DNA from: an uncultured Helicobacter sp. | GTDB lineage: Bacteria; Campylobacterota; Campylobacteria; Campylobacterales; Helicobacteraceae | DNA length: 38,547 nucleotides | NCBI RefSeq assembly: GCF_937906905.1 | Contig: NZ_CALERY010000017.1 | Coordinates: 1-38,547, forward strand | Direction of reading: 5' to 3' | In this document: positions 1 to 8,465 of the stretch, piece by piece | Layout: each line of letters opens with the position of its first letter | How positions within the stretch are numbered: the first letter of the stretch is position 1 | Notes under the pieces: model-generated | The model's input: only the letters and a program-made list of their open reading frames with translations | Told to the model about the DNA's origin: nothing | Databases searched by the model: none | Position numbers and translations under genes: made by a program

Positions 1-86
1 TCGCCTATGCCCCCACGCTCTATGCAGTGCTGCGCATGATGAAACGAGCGGTAAAAACTCTCTTGCCTAAATCAAAAAAGCACTAA
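1..86 (+). CDS. C-terminal end of an unidentified protein (5' partial)
   Basis: An open frame enters from the left edge (first full codon at 3) and stops with TAA at 84-86. It ends in a basic tail, KTLLPKSKKH. Only 27 residues are visible, too few to assign a family. It converges on the metallophosphoesterase gene with a 36-base gap in which I see no clear terminator. It could be the end of any enzyme; the reading frame itself is the only support. Confidence 0.45.
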   Translation, partial: AYAPTLYAVLRMMKRAVKTLLPKSKKH

Positions 87-122
87 AGCAGATACGAATA
101 TATAAAGCGTAGATTTTTATAT

Positions 123-1277
123 CTACTTGTGCGAGGCTGGTGGCAGTAGCTCAAAGAGCGTGATCTCACTATCGCTTAGCGCGCGCATAGGCGGTCCCCA
201 GAAGCCTGTCCCCTCGCTTACATAGACATAGCCGCCGGTTTTTGTTTGGTGCAGTCCTTTGAGATAGGGCTGCTGGAGAAGCACTGCTAGTGAGATAGGG
301 AAAATCTGTCCGCCGTGCGTGTGTCCTGTGAGCAGTAAATCAGCTTTAGCAAGCAAGGATTCTGGCAGGATATTGATGACTTTAGGCTGGTGGGTTAGGA
401 GAATGGTGGGGAGAGCTGGGTTGAGATTGGCGAAAGTTTTTTCAAAATCTGGGCGCAAGAAGCCTAAGCGATCGCCCATAAGATCCGCGCTGCCAGCGAG
501 GTTGATGAGTGGTGGTGTGCCAATGGGGAGATTTTCATTGAGTAAAACTTGGATACCAAGGGAGGGCAAATACTCTAGCATATCTTGCACATCGTGGATA
601 TACTCGTGATTGCCCAAGACATAATACACGCCATACTTTGCGCGCAACGCACGAAGCAAATCAAGGGTGGATTTTGCATTAGCTAGGCTTGTATCGACTA
701 AATCGCCTGTTATGGCGATAATATCAGGCTCTGTTTGATTGACTAGAAACACGATTTTAGCCACGCGCTCTTCGTCCATAAGCCCGCCGATATGCACATC
801 ACTTAGCTGCACGATTGTTAGCGGAGCTGCGAGCTTGTCTAGCTCCATAGAGAGCTTTTCTACTTTGGGATCTTCTAGTCCGTGATACACTGCATAGAGA
901 CTATACACACAGCAAAGTGCTAGGATATATCGCTTTGCCTTGGGGACTAGGTGGTGGCGGCGAGCAAGCATTAGCGCGGCGTTGATTGCCCCTGCGATAA
1001 GGGCTGCGATGAGAAATGAAAATGCCACGCCCACCGAGATAGAAGCGAGCATAAAGAGCCATTTAGGCGTAGCGGCATAGCGCATAAACATATATGCCAC
1101 ACTCCAGCCAAGATTGATCCACAAAATCGCGCTATACAATCTACGCACATAAGCGCGGCTAGAGATATGACGCACGAGTAAAAAGTAGATGATAATATGG
1201 ATAGCCACAAAAAGCAGCGAGCCAAGAAATGGGAACAAAAGCCCATTCATCTGGGCAAATTCTGGGGTATCTTCCAT
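123..1277 (-). CDS. Membrane-anchored calcineurin-like metallophosphoesterase
   Basis: A 384-residue protein. The N-terminal ~130 residues are hydrophobic, with about four membrane segments (roughly 13-35, 50-67, 77-105, 117-131). The C-terminal half is a metallophosphoesterase domain with the expected metal ligands in order: LSDVHIGG (D160, H162), GDLVDT, GNHEY, LTHQP and TGHTHGGQ. This is the YkuE/YaeI-type architecture, whose characterised members cleave phosphoester bonds in lipid-linked substrates such as UDP-diacylglucosamine; the substrate here cannot be read from sequence. The gene lies 26 bases downstream of lutC on the same strand and may be read through from it. The start has only a weak ribosome site (AGAGA). 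Confidence 0.88.
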   Translation of the reverse strand: MEDTPEFAQMNGLLFPFLGSLLFVAIHIIIYFLLVRHISSRAYVRRLYSAILWINLGWSVAYMFMRYAATPKWLFMLASISVGVAFSFLIAALIAGAINAALMLARRHHLVPKAKRYILALCCVYSLYAVYHGLEDPKVEKLSMELDKLAAPLTIVQLSDVHIGGLMDEERVAKIVFLVNQTEPDIIAITGDLVDTSLANAKSTLDLLRALRAKYGVYYVLGNHEYIHDVQDMLEYLPSLGIQVLLNENLPIGTPPLINLAGSADLMGDRLGFLRPDFEKTFANLNPALPTILLTHQPKVINILPESLLAKADLLLTGHTHGGQIFPISLAVLLQQPYLKGLHQTKTGGYVYVSEGTGFWGPPMRALSDSEITLFELLPPASHK

Positions 1278-1303
1278 AATATCTCTACAAGACCGAAGTA
1301 ATG

Positions 1304-2017
1304 CTAGTAAAGCAGGGCATAAGTTTTCCTAGGTCCATGCACACCAAAGACGGTTTGCAGCTCAATGTCTGCTGTGCGGCTTGGTCCTGCGACAAAGATA
1401 ATATTACTTGGCAGGATAGTAGAGCCAGAGCGCGATCGCTCATAATCTTTAATAAACTCTATGCCATTAAAAATATTGCGCACGATAGCAGCCTTTGGCA
1501 AAAGATAGATACAGATATTGGTAATAAGCGATGATAATCGTGGAGCATTTTCATTAGAGCTTAGTCCCAAAATCCCAAGATCTGCCACCCCACATCGTGC
1601 TTGCACGAGAGAAATAGGGATATGAAAAAGCTCTGTGCGCATAGTATCGACACTTTGTGTGTAGGCTATGGGCGTGATGTGTTGGAGCTTGCTTACTTCA
1701 AGCTCGATGTCAGGGTTGTAGAGCAGCTTTTCTCCTTGTGCGATCGCGCCTTGGCTAATTTCTTGCTGCACAATCTCTTGCACTGCGTTTGTGAGCGTAG
1801 CTTTTGTGGCTTGCACGACAATGGCTTTGTTGTTGGTGTGGTTGGCGATGAAGTTTTCCACAAGATTGCTACTAGAATCCACTTTTTTGGATTCTAGCTC
1901 ACCTGCTTGGTCAAGCTTTAGCGCGTTGCCAAAATGCGCACTAAAGGCTGGGATTGTGTGATTATAGGCGATAGACTCTCGCACCCTAGCTAAAATCGCT
2001 TCTTTTGCACTACTCAT
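1304..2017 (-). CDS. lutC: LutC, lactate utilization protein C (LUD domain)
   Basis: 237 residues of the LUD (DUF162/YkgG) family; the C-terminal part has the characteristic GISDIGILG-like segment (here RCGVADLGILGLSSNE). LutABC together oxidise L-lactate to pyruvate in many bacteria, feeding electrons to the respiratory chain. It is last of three genes, overlapping lutB by 8 bases, with a good ribosome site (AAGGAG, 6 bases before ATG). Residues about 38-54 (ELESKKVDSSSNLVENF) are encoded by a perfect 10-bp inverted repeat (1872-1897) of the AGAATC family and look like an insert in the family fold. Family call is firm; the insert interpretation is mine. Confidence 0.9.
   Translation of the reverse strand: MSSAKEAILARVRESIAYNHTIPAFSAHFGNALKLDQAGELESKKVDSSSNLVENFIANHTNNKAIVVQATKATLTNAVQEIVQQEISQGAIAQGEKLLYNPDIELEVSKLQHITPIAYTQSVDTMRTELFHIPISLVQARCGVADLGILGLSSNENAPRLSSLITNICIYLLPKAAIVRNIFNGIEFIKDYERSRSGSTILPSNIIFVAGPSRTADIELQTVFGVHGPRKTYALLY
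1872..1897. repeat. Intragenic AGAATC-family hairpin in lutC
   Basis: Arms CTAGAATCCA (1872-1881) and TGGATTCTAG (1888-1897) are perfect reverse complements around a 6-base loop, CTTTTT. The reading frame of lutC passes through without interruption, giving the peptide ELESKKVDSS. Confidence 0.8.
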
Positions 2018-3470
2018 AAATCACTCCTTGTAAGTTTGCGACTTTTTTATGGAAGTCTGCGCTAATTGTGGGGAAGCTTCGGTATTTGGTCCAATGCTTT
2101 AGTAATGGCAAAAATCTAGCAAAGGGTGCAAGCAGTGGGGCAAACTTCGTCATCGACATAGCAAGCCGCCACCTGCTAGGATTAGTCGCAAGGCTAGCAA
2201 ATGTGCGCATTTGGGACTGCTCTGCGCGACTTTGCGTGCTGCCATCATTGCCAGCGATATGTTTGCGCCCCTGTCCCACGCGCTCACTACGCAAATCTCG
2301 TATAAGCTCCGCTAGTGGAATCTGCACAGGGCACACTTCTGTGCAACGCCCACAAAGCGAGCAGAGATCAAGCATAGGCGAGCAGGTGTTTAGCCCAAAG
2401 AGTTGAGGTGTGATGACTTCGCCAATGGGTCCGGGATAGGTGCTTAGATAGGCGTGTCCGCCGATTTTGTCATACACTGGGCAGTGGTTTAGGCAGCTGC
2501 CGCAGCGGATACAGCTCATCGCGCGGTAGTAGTGGGGGTCTTTTAGCATAGCAGAGCGATTATTATCTAGCAGGATAATATGCACTTCTTTTGGTCCATC
2601 TTTTTCCCCCTCTTTGCGCGGAGAGGTGATGATGTTGTTGTAGCAGGTGATCACACTTCCCACCGCAGAAGGTGCTAGCATAGTATCAAGGATTGCTGCT
2701 TCTTCAAAGCTTTGGACGACCTTTTCGATTCCACAAATGGCGATATGGATTTCTGGCGCGGTGGTGCTCATCCTGCCATTACCTTCATTTTCTATAAGCC
2801 AGATCGCACCTTCTTCAGCGATGGCGAAATTCACCCCGCTAAGCCCCATTGTAAAAGTCTCAAACTCATTGCGCATATAGCTTCTAGCAATGCCATTTAG
2901 CTTCTCTGGCTCGCTCTCTAGCGGGGCGTTGAGCTTTTTGTGAAAAAGCTCGCCGATTTCATAGCGGTTTTTGTGGATTGCTGGGACTACGATATGCACA
3001 GGACTCTCACCAAGGAGCTGCAAAATCACTTCGCCTAAATCCGTCTCAATCGCCTGCAAGCCTTTGGATTCTAGGAAGTGATTGAGATGTATCTCCTCGC
3101 TTGCCATAGACTTGCCTTTAAGGATCTTTTTTACACCCTTTTCTTGCATAAGATTGTAGATGATTTCATTTGCCTCTTGCCCATCGCGCGCCCAATGCAC
3201 TTGCATACCATTTTTTGTGGCATTTCTCTCAAACTCTTCTAGCACAGAATCTAGCTGGGATAGGGCATTTTGCTTAAGTCTTTTGCCTTTTTCGCGCAAG
3301 CTCTCCCAATGCACAAAGCGAGCGTTGATGAGATTTTTGCGGTTGGTGCGGAGTGTATCCATGGCGGAGAGAAGGTTGGTGCGGAGCTGTTTATTTTCCA
3401 GCCCCTCGTTGATTGCGTGGTGGAAATGCGCTTTTTGCGCAGAGAGATTGCTTGTCGTGTTGTGGCTCAT
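2010..3470 (-). CDS. lutB: LutB, iron-sulfur lactate utilization protein B
   Basis: 486 residues with an N-terminal LUD domain followed by a ferredoxin-like 4Fe-4S region and a C-terminal tail. Two cluster motifs are complete: CIRCGSCLNHCPVY and CSLCGRCTEVCPVQIP. In the Lut complex this subunit carries electrons from lactate oxidation. The length is typical for LutB (about 470-485). The start ATG is supported by AGGA five bases upstream. It sits between lutA (50 bases upstream) and lutC (8-base overlap). The gap to lutA contains a perfect 14-base palindrome at 3504-3517. Confidence 0.94.
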   Translation of the reverse strand: MSHNTTSNLSAQKAHFHHAINEGLENKQLRTNLLSAMDTLRTNRKNLINARFVHWESLREKGKRLKQNALSQLDSVLEEFERNATKNGMQVHWARDGQEANEIIYNLMQEKGVKKILKGKSMASEEIHLNHFLESKGLQAIETDLGEVILQLLGESPVHIVVPAIHKNRYEIGELFHKKLNAPLESEPEKLNGIARSYMRNEFETFTMGLSGVNFAIAEEGAIWLIENEGNGRMSTTAPEIHIAICGIEKVVQSFEEAAILDTMLAPSAVGSVITCYNNIITSPRKEGEKDGPKEVHIILLDNNRSAMLKDPHYYRAMSCIRCGSCLNHCPVYDKIGGHAYLSTYPGPIGEVITPQLFGLNTCSPMLDLCSLCGRCTEVCPVQIPLAELIRDLRSERVGQGRKHIAGNDGSTQSRAEQSQMRTFASLATNPSRWRLAMSMTKFAPLLAPFARFLPLLKHWTKYRSFPTISADFHKKVANLQGVIYE

Positions 3471-3503
3471 GGTCGTCCTTTTTCTCTTTGGATAGTTGCT
3501 TTA

Positions 3504-3517
3504 AGATTCTAGAATCT
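3504..3517. repeat. 14-base perfect palindrome between lutA and lutB
   Basis: AGATTCTAGAATCT reads identically on both strands: two copies of the window-wide repeat word head to head with no loop. It lies in the 50-base lutA-lutB gap. The same 14-mer recurs at 30556-30569 inside the TfoX-N gene. Confidence 0.75.
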
Positions 3518-3520
3518 AAT

Positions 3521-4282
3521 TCACGCTAGCCCGATGCGCTTAGCAAGAAAATCATAGAGATGCATATAATCAATATTGACTCCTTGCTTACGCATAGCCC
3601 CTGTGATATTAAGCGCGCAGCCTGCATCACCAGCGATTAGATAATCCACTTGGCGCGCTTGTATATCAGCGATTTTTTGGCTTACCATAGCAGCAGAGAC
3701 TTCAGGCTCTTTCACACTAAATGTCCCGCCAAATCCGCAGCACTCCTCTTCTCTCTCTAGCTCTACTAGCTCGACATTTTTTAGGCTTTTTAGTAGAGAT
3801 TTTGCTGCTGGGATACACTTCGCCGCACGCAGAGCATGGCAATTACTATGCCAAGTGATACGCACGGGCTTGCCTACATCTTCATAGCGCACTTGCAGCA
3901 CTTCGCTAAGATATTCGCTAAGCTCATACACGCGCGCAGCAAATGCTTTAGCCTCCTCATAATGCTCCGTGTTTTTAAAAAGCTCTTCATAATCAATGCG
4001 AAACATTCCTGTGCAAGAGCCGCTAATTAGCACGATAGGATAGTCGTGGCGAAAAAGTCGCATAGTATGCAAGGCTACTTGCCTTGTCTCATCATAGTAG
4101 CCAGAGTTGTAGCTAGGCTGTCCGCAGCAGGTTTGGTCCTTTTTGACGATGACTTCTACCCCTTCTTTTTGTAGTAGCTTAATGGCGTTGATACAAGTAT
4201 CCGCGCACGCTGCCGCGCCGATACAAGTGGAGAAGAAATAGACCTTTTTCCCATCGCTTGGGTTGCTATGCGCTGTGTGCAT
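3521..4282 (-). CDS. lutA: LutA, cysteine-rich (CCG) Fe-S oxidoreductase subunit
   Basis: 253 residues with two CCG-domain motifs: DQTCCGQPSYNSG in the first half and EEECCGFGGTFSV in the second, each expected to bind an Fe-S cluster, as in LutA/GlcF/HdrB subunits. It is the first gene of lutABC, with AAGGAG seven bases before ATG. It is divergent from metN across 257 bases. A possible -10 box TAGAAT reads on the minus strand at 4340-4345, about 57 bases before the start. No lactate permease gene is adjacent in this window. Confidence 0.93.
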   Translation of the reverse strand: MHTAHSNPSDGKKVYFFSTCIGAAACADTCINAIKLLQKEGVEVIVKKDQTCCGQPSYNSGYYDETRQVALHTMRLFRHDYPIVLISGSCTGMFRIDYEELFKNTEHYEEAKAFAARVYELSEYLSEVLQVRYEDVGKPVRITWHSNCHALRAAKCIPAAKSLLKSLKNVELVELEREEECCGFGGTFSVKEPEVSAAMVSQKIADIQARQVDYLIAGDAGCALNITGAMRKQGVNIDYMHLYDFLAKRIGLA

Positions 4283-4443
4283 AAACGCTCCTTAGAATAT
4301 GGTGATGAAGAATCTTAAGATAAATCCTAAGTGCTGATTATTCTAGCGCATTTTGCATGTCGTGTTTATTAGTCGTATCTAAATTTCTGGCATTTTCTCT
4401 CTTCACTGGGGAGATTTTGCCGCTTTGGTTGGATTAGATTCTA

Positions 4444-4476
4444 ACGAACACTTCGTAAAAATATGTAAATACATAT
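4444..4476. promoter_or_regulatory. Two adjacent palindromes upstream of metN, possible operator
   Basis: Two short inverted repeats lie side by side: ACGAA-CAC-TTCGT (4444-4456) and ATATGTA-AA-TACATAT (4461-4476). They sit just upstream of an AT-rich stretch containing TATAAA (4484-4489) that could serve as the metN -10 box if translation begins at 4540. I recognise no known regulator site; the operator role is inference from symmetry and position. Confidence 0.35.
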
Positions 4477-4539
4477 TGTGTTTTATAAAAATTTATGATA
4501 GAATCCACGCTTTCTAAGATTTTAATTGCAAGGATTTTC

Positions 4540-5547
4540 GTGGATACAGCGCAGCCTATCATATACTTGAATAATGTTACAAAAGTCTATCCTAATGGCT
4601 TTCAAGCTATTCAGCCGCTCTCACTACATGTGCATAAAGGTGATATTATGGGGATTATTGGCTACTCGGGTGCAGGGAAATCCACTCTTATTCGCCTAAT
4701 CAATCGTCTCGAGAATCCAAGTAGTGGTGAAATTCTTATAAATGGTGAAAATATCCTTACACTAAGCGAAAGCGCACTTCAAAAACGCCGCCAAAAAATT
4801 GGCATGATTTTTCAGCATTTTAATCTCCTTTCATCGCGTGATGTCTTTGGCAATGTAGCGTTTGCGCTAGAAATTGCTGGCTGGAAAAAAGAGCAGATAA
4901 AGACACGCGTCTATGAGCTGCTACAAATTGTGGGCTTGCGTGAGAAAGCGCATTTCTACCCAAGCCAACTAAGCGGTGGGCAAAAGCAGCGAGTGGCAAT
5001 CGCACGCGCTCTAAGTAATCACCCGGATATTTTGCTTTGCGATGAAGCCACTAGCGCACTCGATACTAAGACGACGCACTCGATTCTTGCATTGTTAAAA
5101 AGTATCCAAACCCAGCTTGGAATCACTATTGTGCTTATCACTCACCAGATTGAAGTTGTGCGCGAGATTTGTAATGTCATGTGTGTGATGAGTGGTGGAG
5201 AAATCGTAGAGCGTGGCAGTGTGGAGCAGATATTTAGTGCGCCAAAGCATGCTATCACCAAAGAGCTGCTTTCCTATCTCCCAGCTGTAAGTGAGCGAGA
5301 AGTTCTTGAGCAAAGCCACAATGGTTATAAGATTTCTTTTGTCGGGGAGTATGTTGATCAACCGCTGATGTCAGATATTATTAAACGCTTTGGTGTAGAT
5401 GTGAATATTCTAGCGGGCAATATTGAGCCTCTTAGCACGACGAAAGTGGGGCATTTGTTTGTAGAGTTTGGTGGGGAGGAGGCACAGATAGAAAAAGCGA
5501 TCGAATATCTGCGCCACAAGCAGCTGCTCGTTGAGCATTTTGCATAA
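4540..5547 (+). CDS. metN: MetN, methionine ABC importer ATP-binding protein
   Basis: About 335 residues. Walker A is GYSGAGKST, the signature is LSGGQKQRVA, Walker B is LLCDEATSALD, and a C-terminal NIL-type (ACT-like) domain of about 90 residues follows, which is specific to MetN and senses methionine in E. coli. I start at GTG 4540 because AAGGA lies five bases upstream. The longer ATG at 4495 has no ribosome site and would add residues absent from relatives. It is followed by metI (15-base gap) and metQ, forming a complete importer for D/L-methionine. Confidence 0.93.
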   Translation: MDTAQPIIYLNNVTKVYPNGFQAIQPLSLHVHKGDIMGIIGYSGAGKSTLIRLINRLENPSSGEILINGENILTLSESALQKRRQKIGMIFQHFNLLSSRDVFGNVAFALEIAGWKKEQIKTRVYELLQIVGLREKAHFYPSQLSGGQKQRVAIARALSNHPDILLCDEATSALDTKTTHSILALLKSIQTQLGITIVLITHQIEVVREICNVMCVMSGGEIVERGSVEQIFSAPKHAITKELLSYLPAVSEREVLEQSHNGYKISFVGEYVDQPLMSDIIKRFGVDVNILAGNIEPLSTTKVGHLFVEFGGEEAQIEKAIEYLRHKQLLVEHFA

Positions 5548-5562
5548 TTTATAAAAGGGGCT

Positions 5563-6471
5563 ATGATGAAAAAGATACAAAAAACTATCGGCTATATCGT
5601 AGCAGGCATTGCTTGCGTGGTGATTGTGCTGCTATGTGTTGCGCCATTGCTAAAAGATCTTGCAGTGCTTCTGGGCTCGCTTGGGCTAGATTCTGCCTTA
5701 AGACTTGCGGCAAACGCGATTGATGTGCGCTTTAGAGATGGGCTGCAAGTGCTTGTATGTGGTGTATGGAGTATGGTAGGTGCGGTAGATTCTGGTGGGC
5801 TAGAAGATCTAGCGCGTATGGTTGCCTATCATTATAATCAGCTGTCCCAAGCTACTTATGACACGCTTTATATGGTCGTGCTTTCAACCTTTGTCGCAGT
5901 GATTTTGGGGCTTCCTCTTGGCATGGCGCTAAGTGTAACAAAACGCCATAGAATCTGCTCCCAACCTTCACTAAACGCTCTGCTAGGCTCGGTGGTAAAT
6001 ATCGTGCGTTCTTTTCCTTTTATTATTCTTATCATCTTGCTTTTGCCACTCTCGCGTGCGATTGTAGGCACAAGCATTGGTGCGAGTGCAGCGGTGATTC
6101 CACTTTCTATCGCAGCCATTCCTTTCATTGCACGGCTATTTGAGGGAGCATTTGAGGAGATTGATAAAGGTCTTATTGAAGCCACGCTTAGTATGGGTGC
6201 GAGCAAACTTCGTATTATGCGCATGATGATAGCTGAAGCCAAACCCGGACTAATCAATGCTACGACGATTACGATTATCGCGCTCATTGGCTACTCGGCT
6301 ATGGGTGGTGCTGTGGGGGCTGGAGGGCTTGGTGATGTGGCGATACGCATAGGATTCCAAGCCTATCAGGAGGATATTTTGCTAACGACTTCTATCGTGA
6401 TTATCTTGCTTGTGCAGTTTGTGCAGAGTTTTGGTGATACTCTTATCGCAAAAGCAAGAAAAATGCGCTAG
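5563..6471 (+). CDS. metI: MetI, methionine ABC importer permease with N-terminal extension
   Basis: 302 residues; typical MetI is about 215-225. Residues about 90-302 form the permease with five membrane segments and the EAA coupling motif EATLSMGASKLRIMRM. The first ~85 residues add an extra membrane segment (8-35) and a linker that includes two peptides encoded by the repeat word (GLDSAL, AVDSGGLEDL), so part of the extension may be repeat-derived. The start has AGGGG upstream; ATG at 5566 is an equally possible start. It lies between metN and metQ in one operon. Confidence 0.9.
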   Translation: MMKKIQKTIGYIVAGIACVVIVLLCVAPLLKDLAVLLGSLGLDSALRLAANAIDVRFRDGLQVLVCGVWSMVGAVDSGGLEDLARMVAYHYNQLSQATYDTLYMVVLSTFVAVILGLPLGMALSVTKRHRICSQPSLNALLGSVVNIVRSFPFIILIILLLPLSRAIVGTSIGASAAVIPLSIAAIPFIARLFEGAFEEIDKGLIEATLSMGASKLRIMRMMIAEAKPGLINATTITIIALIGYSAMGGAVGAGGLGDVAIRIGFQAYQEDILLTTSIVIILLVQFVQSFGDTLIAKARKMR

Positions 6472-6505
6472 AATGATTACTCAATCTTACATATAAGGAG
6501 CATAC

Positions 6506-7306
6506 ATGAAAATACTTTCTCAAGGGATTCTCTCTAAAGGGATTTTAGGGGCTGCAGCTCTTGCGCTTTCGCTTTCTAGCATGTTGCATGCAGAGAAGCT
6601 AAAAGTCGGCGCCACACCAGTGCCACAAGCAGAAATACTACGCTTCATTGCGCCAGATTTGGCAGAGGCTGGAATCGAGCTTGAAGTCGTGGAATTTACC
6701 GACTATGTTTTGCCAAATATCGCACTTAGTGAAAAGAGTCTTGATGCTAACTATATGCAGCATAAGCCATACATGGACAAAATGAACGAAGATAGAAAGC
6801 TAAATCTTGTAGGTGTAGGGCAAGTGCATATTGAACCTATCGGTGGATATTCTAAGCGCATTAAAGACATCAAAGAGCTTAAAGATGGCGCGACTATCCT
6901 TATCCCAAATGACCCGACAAATGGCGGAAGAGCGTTGATTTTGCTCCACAATAGCGGGCTTATCAAACTTAAAGATCCAAGCAACCTAAGAGCAAAAGAG
7001 ACTGATATTATCGAGAATCCAAAAAATCTCAAGATTAAGGCGCTTGAAGCTGCTCTATTGCCTAAAACTATGCAAGATGCAGATCTGGCTATTATCAATG
7101 GCAACTATGCGATTCAAGCCAAGCTTACTGCTCAAGATGCGCTTATCCTAGAGGATTCTCGATCGCCTTATGCGAATATCATTGCTGTGCGCGCAGGAGA
7201 TGAAAATAAAGAATCAATCCAAGCGCTTAAAAAAGCAATGCAAAGTCAAAAGGTGAAAGACTTCATCGAGAAAACTTACAAAGGTCAAATTGTCCCTGCG
7301 TTTTAA
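6506..7306 (+). CDS. metQ: MetQ/NlpA-family methionine-binding protein
   Basis: 266 residues of the NlpA/MetQ periplasmic binding family (KLKVGATPVPQAEIL, then LDANYMQHKPYMD and IINGNYA, typical ligand-pocket segments). The N-terminus is a signal peptide ending LSSMLHAEK; there is no lipobox cysteine, so it should be a soluble periplasmic protein rather than the lipoprotein found in E. coli. The ribosome site AAGGAG precedes ATG by seven bases. It ends the metNIQ operon and is followed by a hairpin terminator candidate. Confidence 0.93.
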   Translation: MKILSQGILSKGILGAAALALSLSSMLHAEKLKVGATPVPQAEILRFIAPDLAEAGIELEVVEFTDYVLPNIALSEKSLDANYMQHKPYMDKMNEDRKLNLVGVGQVHIEPIGGYSKRIKDIKELKDGATILIPNDPTNGGRALILLHNSGLIKLKDPSNLRAKETDIIENPKNLKIKALEAALLPKTMQDADLAIINGNYAIQAKLTAQDALILEDSRSPYANIIAVRAGDENKESIQALKKAMQSQKVKDFIEKTYKGQIVPAF

Positions 7307-7323
7307 TTACATTTGCCTGCACT

Positions 7324-7361
7324 CTAGCCCAAATCCAGATTCTGGTAAATACTTGGGCTAG
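7324..7361 (+). terminator. Hairpin after metQ
   Basis: Perfect 9-bp arms CTAGCCCAA (7324-7332) and TTGGGCTAG (7353-7361) enclose a 20-base loop that itself holds the small palindrome CCAGA-T-TCTGG. T-rich sequence follows but not a clean U-run, so termination is likely rather than certain. Confidence 0.6.
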
Positions 7362-7398
7362 GAGGATTTACTTTCTTAATTTTGTTTCTGGTAGTGGC

Positions 7399-7428
7399 TT
7401 GACTTTTTACAGGGTTTTTGCGTATAAT
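7399..7428 (+). promoter_or_regulatory. Housekeeping-sigma promoter of the tRNA gene
   Basis: TTGACT (7399-7404) and TATAAT (7423-7428) are separated by 18 bases, and transcription would begin about 5 bases before the mature tRNA. This is the best match to a -35/-10 consensus in the window. Confidence 0.75.
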
Positions 7429-7439
7429 CGCGCTTCCGT

Positions 7440-7517
7440 GTCAGGGTAGCTCAGCTGGTTTAGAGCGCTGGTCTCATAAGCCGGAGGTCGGGGGTTCAAG
7501 TCCCCCCCTTGACACCA
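7440..7517 (+). tRNA. tRNA-Met (anticodon CAT)
   Basis: A full cloverleaf can be drawn: acceptor GTCAGGG pairs with CCTTGAC (one G-T), TA at 8-9, D-arm GCTC/GAGC, anticodon stem with loop CTCATAA (anticodon CAT), and a T-arm GGGGG-TTCAAGT-CCCCC. Discriminator A and an encoded CCA end at 7517. The first acceptor pair is G-C and the anticodon stem lacks the three G-C pairs of initiators, so this is elongator Met. A lysidine-modified Ile (CAU) tRNA cannot be fully excluded. Confidence 0.92.
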
Positions 7518-7634
7518 TACTACCATTGCTTTTATTGAACTTCCAGATAAGCCTTAGATTCTGCTTTTAGATTGTTTGTTTCTTGCTCTAATTGATAGGC
7601 GGTATGTTTCTTTGCTTTTTGATTGTGGTGGATT

Positions 7635-8465
7635 TTATTCAAGCTCGAGTTTTTTGATGATACATGTGCGCGCAAGCAGATAGCTTGCACCACTTAGAAG
7701 TAAGTGGCTGCATACAACATACCCATATACTATCCACATCTCTAGACTTACGCTTTGACTATTTAGGTATTCGGCAATAGCAGTATTTACTCCACTAAAT
7801 GCTGCTAATCCAAGTCCTAGTAGCGCACCTATAATATTTCCACAAATCACAATCCCAAAAAATAGCAAGAGCCCAACCACAAAGCGAAAGCTACTCACAC
7901 GCCACATATTTAGTAAGGCGAGTGTTAGCAGGATATACATGAGAAACTCCAGCGTGAAGCCAAAAATCGATGTGATTGCATAGAGTGTAAAAAATGCGCG
8001 TGTCTCATTAAAATTTAAGAAGAAATGCGCGATGTTTTCACCAAGCACTGAAAACATCACAGATGGATTGATATTGGCGATAAAAACCAGTGAGCCAACT
8101 CCCACAAATGCAAAAAAGCTAAGTGAAGCACCAATTAAGATAAAGCAGTTAAGAATTTTAGCCAGCAGGATTGTATCGATTCCCATAGGCACACAGAATA
8201 GTAAATATCCATAATCGCCAAAGAGATTTTTCCCAAATGTGGAGATGATAAGCAGAATCTGCCAGATAATCAATATAAAACAAAGCAGCACCGCACCAGT
8301 AATACATAGCCCCAAGATAAACTGCATAATGCCCAAGCCCAAAGTATGCAGTGTGTTGTATTTGACAATCACGCTTATGCCTAGCATGCAGATAAGAAAC
8401 GCCAGGCTAATGACAGCAAGTGGAAGATAGCTTTGTGAGAACTCGTAGCGGAGAAGTTTTCTCAT
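7635..8465 (-). CDS. ABC-2-type transporter permease
   Basis: 276 residues with about six hydrophobic segments spread over the whole length and no soluble domain, as in ABC-2 export permeases. It overlaps the upstream ATPase gene by four bases (ATGA-type junction at 8462-8465), so the two form one transporter. The substrate is unknown. The nearest familiar arrangement is a GntR-less YtrB/bacitracin-like two-gene exporter; I cannot go further. Confidence 0.82.
   Translation of the reverse strand: MRKLLRYEFSQSYLPLAVISLAFLICMLGISVIVKYNTLHTLGLGIMQFILGLCITGAVLLCFILIIWQILLIISTFGKNLFGDYGYLLFCVPMGIDTILLAKILNCFILIGASLSFFAFVGVGSLVFIANINPSVMFSVLGENIAHFFLNFNETRAFFTLYAITSIFGFTLEFLMYILLTLALLNMWRVSSFRFVVGLLLFFGIVICGNIIGALLGLGLAAFSGVNTAIAEYLNSQSVSLEMWIVYGYVVCSHLLLSGASYLLARTCIIKKLELE

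Noticed and set aside
7440..7517. Initiator tRNA-fMet
   Set aside because: The first acceptor pair is G-C and the anticodon stem lacks the initiator G-C triplet.
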